A stretch of 64,000 bases of DNA, from NCBI GenBank assembly GCA_031555935.1, contig JAVBTX010000005.1:1-64000 (forward strand), given 5' to 3'. This DNA is from Roseburia_C sp031555935. Its GTDB lineage: Bacteria > Bacillota > Clostridia > Lachnospirales > Lachnospiraceae. Position 1 is the first letter of the stretch, and each line of letters begins with the position of its first letter. Under the pieces are notes generated by a model. The model had not been told where the DNA came from. It did no database searches and saw nothing but the letters and a program-made list of their open reading frames with translations. Below are positions 33,161 through 42,220 of the stretch, one piece after another. Made by a program: the position numbers and the translations under genes.

Positions 33161-34657
33161 ATGTTATTACAAAAAGAATACAAGTTTTGGTTTTGTACTG
33201 GTTCACAGGATTTATACGGAGAAGAGTGTTTAAACAATGTTGCCCGTCACTCAAAACAGATGGTAGACGAGCTGAACAAATCTGGTATTTTGCCATATGA
33301 AGTAATATGGAAGCCAACCTTAATCACCAATGAATTAATCCGCAAGACCTTTAATGAAGCAAATGCAGATGACAGTTGTGCCGGTGTAATCACTTGGATG
33401 CACACATTTTCACCAGCAAAATCCTGGATTTTAGGATTACAGGAATACAGAAAACCATTACTTCATTTACATACCCAGTTTAACGAAGAGATTCCATACG
33501 ACACCATTGATATGGACTTCATGAATGAGAATCAGGCTGCACATGGTGACAGAGAATATGGTCATATCGTTAGCAGAATGAGAATTGAGCGTAAAGTAGT
33601 AGTTGGACATTGGACTGACCCAGTTGTTGTTGGCAAGGTTGCAGCTTGGATGAACACTGCAATTGGAATTATGGAAAGCAGCCATATCCGTGTCATGAGA
33701 GTTGCTGATAACATGCGTAACGTAGCTGTAACCGAAGGTGATAAGGTAGAAGCACAGATTAAATTTGGCTGGGAAGTAGATGCATATCCAATCAATGAAA
33801 TCGAAGCTTCAGTAGCAGCCGTATCAGAGGCGGATACAAACGTATTGGTTGAAGAGTACTATGATAAATATGACATTTTATTAGAAGGCAGAGATGCCGA
33901 TGAATTCAAGAAACATGTTGCGGTACAGGCACAGATTGAACTTGGTTTCGAACGTTTCTTAGTAGAAAAAAACTATCAGGCAATCGTAACTCACTTTGGT
34001 GATTTGGGTGCATTGAAGCAGCTTCCGGGATTAGCAATTCAAAGATTGATGGAAAAAGGCTACGGCTTTGGCGCAGAAGGTGACTGGAAAGTAGCAGCAA
34101 TGGTTCGCTTGATGAAAATCATGTCTGCTGGCGTAAAAGATGCAAAAGGAACCTCAATGTTAGAGGATTACACATACAACTTAGTCAAAGGCAAAGAAGG
34201 AATTTTGCAGGCACATATGTTAGAAATCTGCCCAACCATTGCCGATGGTCCAATCAGCATTAAGTGTCAGCCATTATCTATGGGCGACCGTGAAGACCCA
34301 GCGAGACTTGTATTTACATCCAAAGAAGGCACTGGTGTAGCCGCATCCTTAATTGACTTAGGCAACCGTTTCCGTTTAATTCTTAATGATGTCGATTGTA
34401 AAAAGAACGAAAAAGCAATGCCAAAACTGCCAGTAGCAACCAACTTCTGGACTCCACAGCCAGATATGTACACTGGTGCAGAAGCTTGGATTTTAGCAGG
34501 CGGCGCACATCATACTGCATTCTCATATGACTTAACCGCAGATCAGATGGGCGATTGGGCAAATGCAATGGGTATCGAAGCAGTATACATTGACAAAGAT
34601 ACCAAGATTCGTGATTTCAAGAGAGACTTAATGTTAGGCGAAGTATTCTATCGCTAA
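33161..34657 (+). CDS. araA: L-arabinose isomerase
   Basis: Converts L-arabinose to L-ribulose (498 aa, normal length). Start MLLQKEYKFWFCTGSQDLYG is typical. GFGAEGDWKVAAMVRLMK and MLEDYTYNL carry catalytic glutamates; HMLEICPTI and the C-terminal GGAHHTAFS carry metal-binding histidines. The ATG at 33161 has AGGAGGT 7 bases upstream; an ATG at 33134 in frame lies before the ribosome site and is rejected. First structural gene of the arabinose operon, behind the AraR palindrome. Codon use is strongly biased (GCA, GTA, GAA, CCA), as in the next genes, suggesting high expression. Confidence 0.96.
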   Translation: MLLQKEYKFWFCTGSQDLYGEECLNNVARHSKQMVDELNKSGILPYEVIWKPTLITNELIRKTFNEANADDSCAGVITWMHTFSPAKSWILGLQEYRKPLLHLHTQFNEEIPYDTIDMDFMNENQAAHGDREYGHIVSRMRIERKVVVGHWTDPVVVGKVAAWMNTAIGIMESSHIRVMRVADNMRNVAVTEGDKVEAQIKFGWEVDAYPINEIEASVAAVSEADTNVLVEEYYDKYDILLEGRDADEFKKHVAVQAQIELGFERFLVEKNYQAIVTHFGDLGALKQLPGLAIQRLMEKGYGFGAEGDWKVAAMVRLMKIMSAGVKDAKGTSMLEDYTYNLVKGKEGILQAHMLEICPTIADGPISIKCQPLSMGDREDPARLVFTSKEGTGVAASLIDLGNRFRLILNDVDCKKNEKAMPKLPVATNFWTPQPDMYTGAEAWILAGGAHHTAFSYDLTADQMGDWANAMGIEAVYIDKDTKIRDFKRDLMLGEVFYR

Positions 34658-34671
34658 TCCATTAAAATATA

Positions 34672-34706
34672 GGGGCTGTCGTGCTGGGATACTAGTGCGG
34701 CACCCC
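34672..34706 (+). other. Stable hairpin between araA and the aldolase gene
   Basis: GGGG and TGTCGTGC pair with GTGCGGCA and CCCC, with one bulged C and several wobbles and a 10-base loop. No T-run follows, so processing or mRNA stabilisation is more likely than termination. Confidence 0.45.
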
Positions 34707-34754
34707 ATAAATAAAGTAAACAATTAAAAATCAAATCATAAGGAGAGTAACAAA

Positions 34755-35408
34755 ATGAAATTTTTCGTAGATACCGCAAATGTAGAGGATATTCGTAAAG
34801 CAAATGACATGGGTGTAATCTGTGGCGTAACCACCAATCCATCCTTAATCGCAAAAGAAGGCAGAGACTTCAACGAAGTAATCAAAGAAATCACATCCAT
34901 CGTTGATGGACCAATCAGTGGTGAAGTAAAAGCAACGACTGTTGATGCCGAAGGCATGATTGCTGAAGGCCGTGAAATTGCCAAAATTCATCCAAACATG
35001 GTGGTTAAAATTCCAATGACCGTAGAAGGCTTAAAGGCAACCAAAGTATTAGCATCCGAAGGCATCAAAACTAACGTAACATTAATTTTTACAGCAAATC
35101 AGGCATTGTTAGCAGCTAGAGCAGGTGCTACCTATGTATCTCCATTCTTAGGCAGATTAGATGATATTTCCCAGCCAGGTGTAGAATTAATCAAGACCAT
35201 CGCTGAAATCTTTGATATTTATTGTTTAGAGACAGAAATCATTGCCGCTTCTGTTCGTAATCCAATCCATGTAACTGACTGTGCATTAGCAGGCGCTGAC
35301 ATCGCAACTGTACCATACTCTGTTTTTGAGACAATGACAAAACATCCATTAACAGACCAGGGTATTGAGAAATTTCAGGCAGATTACAAAGCAGCATTCG
35401 GAGAATAG
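34755..35408 (+). CDS. Transaldolase-like / fructose-6-phosphate aldolase family protein
   Basis: Small TIM-barrel aldolase (217 aa) of the TalC/FSA family. Signature parts: MKFFVDTANVEDIRK, GVTTNPSLIAKEG, the Schiff-base lysine in VVKIPMT (K86), NVTLIFTANQALLAARAGA and VSPFLGRLDD. Members of about 215 aa include both true transaldolases and fructose-6-phosphate aldolases, and sequence reading alone cannot separate them. The neighbouring transketolase genes favour transaldolase, which together would recycle pentose phosphates. AAGGAG precedes the ATG; the gene lies in the arabinose operon. Confidence 0.9.
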   Translation: MKFFVDTANVEDIRKANDMGVICGVTTNPSLIAKEGRDFNEVIKEITSIVDGPISGEVKATTVDAEGMIAEGREIAKIHPNMVVKIPMTVEGLKATKVLASEGIKTNVTLIFTANQALLAARAGATYVSPFLGRLDDISQPGVELIKTIAEIFDIYCLETEIIAASVRNPIHVTDCALAGADIATVPYSVFETMTKHPLTDQGIEKFQADYKAAFGE

Positions 35409-35430
35409 TTAAAAGAATGGAGAGTATTAT

Positions 35431-36255
35431 ATGAATACAGCAGAATTAAAAAAAGCAGCGGTTGAAGTGAGAAAAGGAATCGTAACCGGCGTATACAATG
35501 CGAAGTCGGGACATCCAGGCGGTTCACTTTCCGCAGCCGACATTTTTACTTATCTTTATTTTGAAGAAATGAACATCGACCCACAGGAGCCGAAAAAAGC
35601 TGACCGTGACCGCTTTGTGTTGTCCAAAGGACATACCGCACCGGGCTTATACTCGACCTTGGCTAACCGTGGTTACTTCCCGGTAGAAGACCTAAAGACC
35701 CTGCGTCATACCGGCTCTTACCTACAGGGACATCCAGATATGAAACACATCCCAGGCGTAGATATGTCAAGTGGTTCTTTGGGCCAGGGACTATCCACCG
35801 CAGTAGGAATGGCGTTGGCGGCTAAAATAGATAACAAAGAAAATCGTGTTTACTGCCTATGTGGCGATGGTGAAATCCAAGAAGGACAGATTTGGGAAGC
35901 CTCCATGTTTGCTGGCCATCGTAAATTAGACAACTTGGTTGTAATCATTGATAATAACAACTTACAGATTGATGGTAGCATCGAAGATGTATGTTCCCCA
36001 TATCCAATTGATAAAAAATTCGAAGCCTTTAATTTCCATGTCATTAATGTCAATGGAAATGATTTCGATGAACTTCGCAGAGCATTTGATGAGGCAAAGA
36101 CAATCAAAGGTATGCCGACCGCAATCGTTGCAAAGACGACCAAGGGCAAAGGCATTTCCTTTATGGAAGACAAAGCCGGATGGCACGGAAAAGCGCCAAA
36201 CGAAGACGAATACAATACCGCAATGGAAGAATTAACGAAGGCAGGTGAAGCATAA
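35431..36255 (+). CDS. Transketolase, N-terminal subunit
   Basis: Thiamine-diphosphate-binding half of a split transketolase (274 aa). Visible: SGHPGGSLSAADIFTYLYF near residues 27-45, FVLSKGHTAPGLYS, and the TPP motif beginning GDGEIQEGQIWEA and ending IIDNNNLQIDG. It moves two-carbon units between sugar phosphates in the pentose phosphate pathway. It overlaps the C-terminal subunit gene by one base (TAATG), ensuring equal expression. The ribosome site GGAGAG is present. It is the third gene of the arabinose operon. Confidence 0.94.
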   Translation: MNTAELKKAAVEVRKGIVTGVYNAKSGHPGGSLSAADIFTYLYFEEMNIDPQEPKKADRDRFVLSKGHTAPGLYSTLANRGYFPVEDLKTLRHTGSYLQGHPDMKHIPGVDMSSGSLGQGLSTAVGMALAAKIDNKENRVYCLCGDGEIQEGQIWEASMFAGHRKLDNLVVIIDNNNLQIDGSIEDVCSPYPIDKKFEAFNFHVINVNGNDFDELRRAFDEAKTIKGMPTAIVAKTTKGKGISFMEDKAGWHGKAPNEDEYNTAMEELTKAGEA

Positions 36256-37193
36256 TGGCAGAAGTAATAAAAATCGCAACCAGAGACAGCTATGGTAACG
36301 CATTAGTAGAGCTTGGCAAAGAAAAAGATAATCTGCTGGTATTGGATGCAGACCTTGCGGAAGCAACCAAAACCGGAGTGTTTAAAAAAGCATTTCCAGA
36401 GCGTCATATCGACTGTGGAATTGCAGAAGCAAATATGACTGGAATTGCCGCGGGTTTATCTACCTGCGGAAAAATACCATTTATCAGTACCTTTGCAATG
36501 TTTGCCGCTGGACGTTCTTTCGAGCAGGTGCGCAATGCCATTGGTTACCCACATCTGAATGTAAAAATCGGCGCGACCCATGCCGGAATCTCGGTTGGTG
36601 AAGATGGCGCAAGCCATCAGTGTAACGAGGATATCGCCTTAATGCGTGAAATCCCGGGCATGGTGGTAATCAATCCCAGTGATGACATTGAAGCAAAAGC
36701 AGCAGTTAGAGCAGCATATGAGCATGACGGCCCAGTTTATCTGCGTTTCGGCAGATTGGCAGTACCAGTAATCAATGATACTCCAGATTATAAATTTGAA
36801 ATCGGTAAGGGCGTAGAATTAAAAGACGGAAAAGATATCACAATTATCGCAACCGGTCTGACGGTATCGGAATCTTTAGCAGCAGCAGAGATGTTAAAAG
36901 CCGACGGTGTTGATGCTCAGGTAATCAATATCCATACGATTAAACCGTTAGACGAAGGAATGGTAATTGCAGCAGCAGCGAAAACAGGTCATGTATTTAC
37001 CGTTGAAGAACATTCGATTATCGGTGGCTTAGGCAGTGCTGTCAGCGAAGTTCTTTCTGAACAACAGCCAACCAGAGTAACCAGAATTGGTGTTAACGAT
37101 GTCTTTGGCGAATCCGGCCCAGCCGTAGAATTATTGCACAAATACGGACTAGATGCTGAAGGCATTTATAAAAAAATCAAAGCATCCCTGTAA
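36255..37193 (+). CDS. Transketolase, C-terminal subunit
   Basis: Pyrimidine-binding and C-terminal half of the split transketolase (312 aa). It contains HIDCGIAEANMTGIAAGLS with the catalytic glutamate, FISTFAMFAAGRSFEQVR, and the C-terminal transketolase domain from about residue 190 with HTIKPLD and TVEEHSIIGGLGSAV. Partner of the preceding subunit. Deoxyxylulose-phosphate synthase is a more distant relative but would be a single longer chain. Confidence 0.94.
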   Translation: MAEVIKIATRDSYGNALVELGKEKDNLLVLDADLAEATKTGVFKKAFPERHIDCGIAEANMTGIAAGLSTCGKIPFISTFAMFAAGRSFEQVRNAIGYPHLNVKIGATHAGISVGEDGASHQCNEDIALMREIPGMVVINPSDDIEAKAAVRAAYEHDGPVYLRFGRLAVPVINDTPDYKFEIGKGVELKDGKDITIIATGLTVSESLAAAEMLKADGVDAQVINIHTIKPLDEGMVIAAAAKTGHVFTVEEHSIIGGLGSAVSEVLSEQQPTRVTRIGVNDVFGESGPAVELLHKYGLDAEGIYKKIKASL

Positions 37194-37237
37194 AAAAACA
37201 ATAAAAAAAATTATTTTCAATAATTAGGAGAACGTAA

Positions 37238-38830
37238 ATGGGAATAAAAGAAGCAATTGAGAGCGGGAAAACCGCTCTTGGAATAGAGTTTGGTTCGACC
37301 CGAATCAAAGCCGTTTTAATCGGTGAAGATGCAGCACCAATTGCCTCTGGCAGTCATGAGTGGGAAAACCGTCATGAGAACGGCGTCTGGACATACAGCT
37401 TGGATGATGTTTGGAGTGGTTTGCAGGATTGCTACAGCGAACTTGTAAAAGATGTCAAGAATCAGTATGATGCAACCATCACAACGTTTGGCTCACTTGG
37501 CTTTTCCGCAATGATGCATGGCTATATGGCATTTGACAAAAACGACGAATTATTAGTGCCATTTCGAACTTGGAGAAATACCATTACCGAAGAAGCAGCT
37601 GAGAAATTAACGAAAGAGTTTAATTACAATATTCCACAGCGTTGGAGCATTTCACATTTATATCAGGCTATTTTAAATGGTGAGGAGCATGTCACAGAGA
37701 TTACATATTTTACCACCTTGGCAGGCTATGTGCATTGGAAATTGACTGGTGAAAAAGTGTTAGGTGTTGGTGATGCTTCTGGTATGCTGCCAATCAACAG
37801 CCATACCGGTCAGTTTGATGCGACGATGGTTAGTAAATTTAATGCCTTAGTAGCAGAGAAAAACTATCCTTGGAAACTAGAAGAAATCTTGCCAAAGGTA
37901 CTTTCAGCCGGTGAAAATGCTGGAACATTAAGTGCCGAAGGGGCAAAATTATTAGATGTCAGCGGCAATTTAAAAGCAGGCATTTCAGTCTGCCCACCAG
38001 AAGGTGATGCTGGAACTGGCATGACCGCAACCAACAGTGTTGGCAAACGGACTGGTAATGTATCAGCCGGAACCTCTGTATTTGCAATGATTGTTTTAGA
38101 AGATGAATTAAAGAAAGTTTATCCGGAAATCGATTTGGTTACGACACCTGACGGCGCATTAGTTGGTATGGTGCATTGTAACAACTGTACCTCAGACTTA
38201 AATGCATGGGTAAATCTGTTCAAAGAATTTGCCGAAAGCTTTGGCATGAAGGTCGATATGAATGAATTATTTTCGGTGCTGTACAATAAGGCGCTTCAGG
38301 GCGACGACGATTGCGGCGGATTATTAGCATACAACTATTTTTCCGGCGAGCATGTAACTGGTTTTGAAGAAGGCCGTCCACTCTTTGTTCGGACCGCTGA
38401 AAGCAAATTCAATCTGGCTAACTTTATGCGGACCCACCTATTTACCTCGCTTGGTGCATTAAAATCAGGACTTGATATTATGCTCAAGGAAGAGGGCGTA
38501 AAGGTTGATAAAATCTTTGGCCATGGCGGATTGTTTAAGACTCAGGGTGTTGGCCAGAAAATTATGGCAGCAGCGATGAATACACCAGTTTCGGTAATGG
38601 AAACAGCTGGCGAAGGCGGCGCATGGGGAATTGCTGTATTGGCAGCCTACATGAATAACAAAGAAAATGGTGAAAGCCTTTCGGCTTATCTGAACAACAA
38701 AGTATTTGCTGGTCAGACTGGCAGTGAAATCGCACCAGTTGCTTCTGATGTGGCTGGCTTTGATGCCTTTATGCAGCGTTACAAAGCAGGGCTTGCAATT
38801 GAGCGGGCAGCCGTAGATTCCTTGAAATAA
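37238..38830 (+). CDS. FGGY-family sugar kinase, probable L-ribulokinase role
   Basis: Carbohydrate kinase (530 aa) of the FGGY family. ATP-binding motifs: LGIEFGSTRIKAVLIG at about 14-29, GNVSAGTSVFAMIVLED in the middle, and IFGHGGLFKTQG plus ETAGEGGAWGIAVLAAYM at the C-terminal end. The position between transketolase and araD, downstream of araA, makes L-ribulose the likely substrate, but the sequence does not look like classical AraB, so a xylulokinase or related activity cannot be excluded. The ribosome site TTAGGAG sits 9 bases before the ATG. If it is not the ribulokinase, the pathway lacks one in this operon. Confidence 0.82.
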   Translation: MGIKEAIESGKTALGIEFGSTRIKAVLIGEDAAPIASGSHEWENRHENGVWTYSLDDVWSGLQDCYSELVKDVKNQYDATITTFGSLGFSAMMHGYMAFDKNDELLVPFRTWRNTITEEAAEKLTKEFNYNIPQRWSISHLYQAILNGEEHVTEITYFTTLAGYVHWKLTGEKVLGVGDASGMLPINSHTGQFDATMVSKFNALVAEKNYPWKLEEILPKVLSAGENAGTLSAEGAKLLDVSGNLKAGISVCPPEGDAGTGMTATNSVGKRTGNVSAGTSVFAMIVLEDELKKVYPEIDLVTTPDGALVGMVHCNNCTSDLNAWVNLFKEFAESFGMKVDMNELFSVLYNKALQGDDDCGGLLAYNYFSGEHVTGFEEGRPLFVRTAESKFNLANFMRTHLFTSLGALKSGLDIMLKEEGVKVDKIFGHGGLFKTQGVGQKIMAAAMNTPVSVMETAGEGGAWGIAVLAAYMNNKENGESLSAYLNNKVFAGQTGSEIAPVASDVAGFDAFMQRYKAGLAIERAAVDSLK

Positions 38831-38854
38831 TTATCGGATTGAGAAAAGAGGATA

Positions 38855-39550
38855 ATGATGTTAGAAGAATTAAAAAAACAAGTATATGACGCGAATATGG
38901 AATTACCAAAACGCGGATTAATTACTTATACATGGGGCAATGTCAGCGGTATTGACCGCGAAACCGGCTATTTCGTAATCAAGCCAAGCGGTGTTGATTA
39001 TGACGTGCTAAAACCAGAGGATATGGTGGTCATGGACTTGGAAGGAAATAAAATCGAAGGACAGTACAAACCAAGCTCTGACACTGCAACCCACTTAGAA
39101 ATGTACAAAAAATACCCGGATATCGGCGGTGTCGTACATACTCATTCACCAGAAGCAACTGCTTGGGCACAGGCTGGCAGAAGCATTCCGTTATACGGAA
39201 CGACACATGCAGATTATTTCTATGGAGAGATTCCGTGCGCCAGAAGCTTGACACCAGCAGAAATTGATTCTGATTACGAGACGAATACCGGCTTCGTAAT
39301 CATTGAAACCTTTGAAAAAAGAGGGTTAAACCCAATGCATACACCGGGCGTATTATGTACCAATCATGGTCCATTTACTTGGGGTAAGGATGCGAACGAA
39401 GCCGTACATAATGCAGTTGTACTTGAAGAGGTGGCTAAGATGGCGACCAAGACCGAAGTCATCAACCCAAGTGTAAATCCAGCACCGGATTGTATCCGCG
39501 ACAAGCATTTCTTCCGTAAACACGGTGAGAATGCATATTACGGACAATAA
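38855..39550 (+). CDS. araD: L-ribulose-5-phosphate 4-epimerase
   Basis: Class II aldolase-fold epimerase (231 aa) converting L-ribulose 5-phosphate to D-xylulose 5-phosphate. Family motifs: WGNVSGIDRETGYFVIKPSG, the zinc histidines in VVHTHSPEATAWAQ, GTTHADYFYGEIPCA, a third histidine in CTNHGPFTWG, and the C-terminal RKHGENAYYGQ. Two ATG codons stand in tandem at 38855 and 38858, after GAGGA. Its product enters the transketolase reaction encoded just upstream. Confidence 0.95.
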   Translation: MMLEELKKQVYDANMELPKRGLITYTWGNVSGIDRETGYFVIKPSGVDYDVLKPEDMVVMDLEGNKIEGQYKPSSDTATHLEMYKKYPDIGGVVHTHSPEATAWAQAGRSIPLYGTTHADYFYGEIPCARSLTPAEIDSDYETNTGFVIIETFEKRGLNPMHTPGVLCTNHGPFTWGKDANEAVHNAVVLEEVAKMATKTEVINPSVNPAPDCIRDKHFFRKHGENAYYGQ

Positions 39551-39575
39551 GAGTGTGAAGAAAGAGGAACATGTT

Positions 39576-40625
39576 ATGTTAGCAGAAAAGTTTGGCATCA
39601 CCAAAAAGGGTGAAGAGGTATTAAAATATACATTGGAAAATGCAAATGGCATGAAGATGAGCGTGCTCAATCTTGGCGCGACTATCGTATCACTGGAAGT
39701 AGCTGATAAAAATGGCAATCCATGTGATGTCGTACTTGGTTACGATACGGTGTCCGATTACCAGAACAACACTTGTTATTTCGGTGCCGTCATCGGCAGA
39801 AACTCCAACCGTATCAAGGACGGACGTTGTACGATAGATGGTGTTAACTATCAGTTAGAACAGAATGATAACGAGAACAATTTACATAGTGGCAGTAATG
39901 GTTTTCATGACGCCATCTGGACCGCCGAAGTGGCAGATAATAGAAATGACAGCATTACATTTTCTTATTACAGCCGGGATGGTGAGCAAGGATTTCCGGG
40001 AAATATGGATGTATTGGTTACTTATACTTTAACATCGGAAAATGAACTTGTGCTCGATTACAAGGCGACCACCGACAAGACGACGGTTGCCAATTTAACC
40101 AATCATGCTTACTTTAACTTGAATGGACATGATTCTGGCAGTATTGAAAATCAGCAGATGCAAATTGAGTCTTCTCATTTTACACCAGTGGTTGACCAGA
40201 AAGCAATTCCAACCGGCGTGATTGAAGCAGTCGAAAATACACCAATGGATTTTCGGGTGGCAAAAAACATCGGAGCAGACATTGATGCAGAGTTTGAACA
40301 GATAAAATTTGGCGGCGGTTATGATCACAATTATGTGCTTGATCGAAATCGCGCAGGAATGATCTTAGCAGCAACCGCGACAGCACTTGAACGCGGAATT
40401 GAAATGAAGGTCTATACTGATTGCTTAGGGATACAATTGTATACCGGCAACTTTATCACTGAGCAAAAAGGAAAAAATGGTGTGACCTACGGTTTTCGTC
40501 ATGGATTCTGTTTGGAGACGCAGTATTTTCCAAATGCAGTAAATGAAACAAATTTTGCTACACCAACATTATCGCCGAATGAAACATATCAGACACAAAC
40601 CAAATATAGTTTCAAGGCATTGTAA
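39576..40625 (+). CDS. galM: Aldose 1-epimerase (mutarotase)
   Basis: Interconverts the alpha and beta anomers of aldoses (349 aa). Typical parts: LNLGATIVSLEVADKNG, VIGRNSNRIKDGR, NNLHSGSNGFHDAIW with an active-site histidine, NLTNHAYFNLNGH with the catalytic histidine, and GIQLYTGNF near the C-terminus. The ATG at 39576 is preceded by AAAGAGGA; an earlier ATG in frame lies inside araD. As last gene of the arabinose operon it probably supplies the anomer used by AraA. Confidence 0.92.
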   Translation: MLAEKFGITKKGEEVLKYTLENANGMKMSVLNLGATIVSLEVADKNGNPCDVVLGYDTVSDYQNNTCYFGAVIGRNSNRIKDGRCTIDGVNYQLEQNDNENNLHSGSNGFHDAIWTAEVADNRNDSITFSYYSRDGEQGFPGNMDVLVTYTLTSENELVLDYKATTDKTTVANLTNHAYFNLNGHDSGSIENQQMQIESSHFTPVVDQKAIPTGVIEAVENTPMDFRVAKNIGADIDAEFEQIKFGGGYDHNYVLDRNRAGMILAATATALERGIEMKVYTDCLGIQLYTGNFITEQKGKNGVTYGFRHGFCLETQYFPNAVNETNFATPTLSPNETYQTQTKYSFKAL

Positions 40626-40660
40626 AAAACGTTAATTGATAATATTTGTAATATACTATT

Positions 40661-40685
40661 AAAGGGCAGGCTCCGTCTGCCCTTT
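40661..40685 (+). terminator. Hairpin at the end of the arabinose operon
   Basis: Perfect 9-base-pair stem AAAGGGCAG / CTGCCCTTT with a 7-base loop. The T-run is only three bases, so termination may be partial. Confidence 0.6.
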
Positions 40686-40743
40686 ACCTCCCACCAAAAA
40701 TCTTTGGAAAAATTCTCTGAAAAAATTTTATAACGATACGGCA

Positions 40744-40772
40744 TTGATTTTGTACAGCTACAGATGTATAAT
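40744..40772 (+). promoter_or_regulatory. Promoter of the DUF3990-like/XRE gene pair
   Basis: TTGATT, 17-base spacer, TATAAT. The -10 lies inside the left arm of a perfect palindrome. Confidence 0.75.
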
Positions 40773-40789
40773 GTGAATATATTATACAT
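40764..40789 (+). promoter_or_regulatory. Palindromic operator over the -10 element
   Basis: Perfect 9-base inverted repeat ATGTATAAT-N8-ATTATACAT covering the -10 and likely start site. A further half-site, GATGTATAA, lies at 40801-40809 just before the gene. Likely bound by the XRE protein of the same operon. Confidence 0.65.
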
Positions 40790-40822
40790 ATAACTCTATA
40801 GATGTATAAAGAAGGTGAAGAT

Positions 40823-41512
40823 ATGGGTCTAAAAATGCAAAAATGTATATTATATCATGGGTCCTCGGAAATTATTCGTGAACCCCAATACGGAAAAGGA
40901 AAATGTTATAATGATTATGGAAGGGGCTTCTATTGTACGGAGCATTTAGAGCTGGCGAAGGAATGGGCATGTACTTTAGGTGTTGATGGCTACGCGAATC
41001 AATATGAGATAAATCTGGCTGATTTGAATATCTTAAGACTTTCTGATGAGCAGTATACAATTTTGCATTGGTTGGCACTATTGATGGAGCATCGGCAGGT
41101 CAGAATATCAACCCCGGTAATGAAGCGGGGAATTGAATGGCTTCGACAGAATTTTCTGCTGGATATTAAGGGATATGATTTGATTGTCGGATATCGCGCT
41201 GATGATTCCTATTTTTCTTTCGCCAGAGCTTTTGTAAATAATGAAATTTCTTTGAAACAATTATCTTATGCAATGCGGTTGGGAAGGCTCGGCGAGCAGT
41301 TTGTGTTAAAAAGTAAAAAAGCATTTGCGGCAATTCAATTTGTGGATTATATAATTGCAGATAATTCTAAATACTATATCAAACGAAAAATACGAGATGA
41401 TGATGCACGAGTGGCATTTCAGATGGAAATAGACAACGACGACCTGGAAAGCTTATATATGCGTGATATCATCATGGAAGGAGTCGGAGCCAATGATGCA
41501 CGCTTACGATGA
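40823..41512 (+). CDS. DUF3990-like protein, possible ADP-ribosyltransferase-fold toxin
   Basis: Protein of 229 aa starting at ATG 40823 (AGGTGAAG upstream; ATGs at 40802 and 40835 are alternatives). The N-terminal region has LYHGSSEII (H12), then YGKG and DYGRGFYCTEHLELAKEWA (Y37), a pattern that resembles DUF3990 proteins and the H-Y spacing of ADP-ribosyltransferase-fold enzymes. I could not identify the third catalytic residue with certainty. There is no signal peptide or membrane segment. It overlaps by 20 bases a gene for an XRE-domain protein and shares a promoter covered by a palindrome, as in toxin-antitoxin operons. A metabolic function is not excluded. Confidence 0.68.
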   Translation: MGLKMQKCILYHGSSEIIREPQYGKGKCYNDYGRGFYCTEHLELAKEWACTLGVDGYANQYEINLADLNILRLSDEQYTILHWLALLMEHRQVRISTPVMKRGIEWLRQNFLLDIKGYDLIVGYRADDSYFSFARAFVNNEISLKQLSYAMRLGRLGEQFVLKSKKAFAAIQFVDYIIADNSKYYIKRKIRDDDARVAFQMEIDNDDLESLYMRDIIMEGVGANDARLR

Positions 41513-42146
41513 GAAATATTTAAACGATGCGATGGAAAACCTGGGTGAGATGCTTGATTATGCAGTTAATGCATGTCATTTTGAAGGTGATGAATTCTGG
41601 GATTTATTTCTGGCAAGCGGCATGGCATCCACTTTTGGTAAAGGTGAACCAAGAATTATCAGCGGTACATCGGGAACTGAATTAGCATTGGAAATCTTGG
41701 ATCATTCAGGAATTAGAATAGATTTGCCAAGGCCACAGGAAGAATACTCGTATTCCCCAGAGTATTGGGCTGGCCGAATCCTGGCGTATTATCAGTGGTA
41801 TACAGGGCGGAATTTTAAAGACTTAAAAAAACACTTGGATATTGCAGATATTCTAAAATTATATCCAACCCTTCATGAAGCCTCAGAAAATAAGTTTATT
41901 GATGTTGTAAATGAGATAATTCGCTCAGCAAATCCACCAACCCGGCTTAAGGAAATCAGAAATAGATGTGGGTATTCTCAGAAAGAGTTAGCAGAAAAAT
42001 CTGGCGTTAATATTCGGATGATTCAGCAGTATGAAATCGGGGCCAAAGATATTAATAAAGCGGCAGCGGTTACGCTCGTGGCATTATCCAGAGCAATGGG
42101 ATGTCAGGTGGAGGAATTGTTGGAATATGAAAATCCAAGCAAATAA
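41493..42146 (+). CDS. XRE-family protein with N-terminal partner domain, possible antitoxin
   Basis: Protein of 217 aa. The C-terminal part (about 143-212) is a helix-turn-helix of the XRE/Cro type: TRLKEIRNRCGYSQKELAEK followed by VNIRMIQQYEIG and a helix ending CQVEELLEYE. The N-terminal 140 residues, acidic and aromatic (GDEFWDLFLASGMAS, SYSPEYWAGRILAYYQWY), are not a family I can name and may hold the upstream protein. Start: tandem ATGs at 41493 and 41496 with AAGGAG 9 bases upstream, overlapping the preceding gene by 20 bases. The DNA-binding domain probably recognises the palindrome over the shared promoter. Confidence 0.75.
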   Translation: MMHAYDEKYLNDAMENLGEMLDYAVNACHFEGDEFWDLFLASGMASTFGKGEPRIISGTSGTELALEILDHSGIRIDLPRPQEEYSYSPEYWAGRILAYYQWYTGRNFKDLKKHLDIADILKLYPTLHEASENKFIDVVNEIIRSANPPTRLKEIRNRCGYSQKELAEKSGVNIRMIQQYEIGAKDINKAAAVTLVALSRAMGCQVEELLEYENPSK

Positions 42147-42188
42147 AATTAAGAAAATATTAAAAAAATCATTGGAACCAGAATACTC

Positions 42189-42220
42189 AAAAAAACGTCT
42201 AATATATAAGACGTTTTTTT
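42189..42220 (+). terminator. Rho-independent terminator after the gene pair
   Basis: AAAAAACGTCT pairs with AGACGTTTTTT around an AT-rich 8-base loop, then a T-run. Confidence 0.85.
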
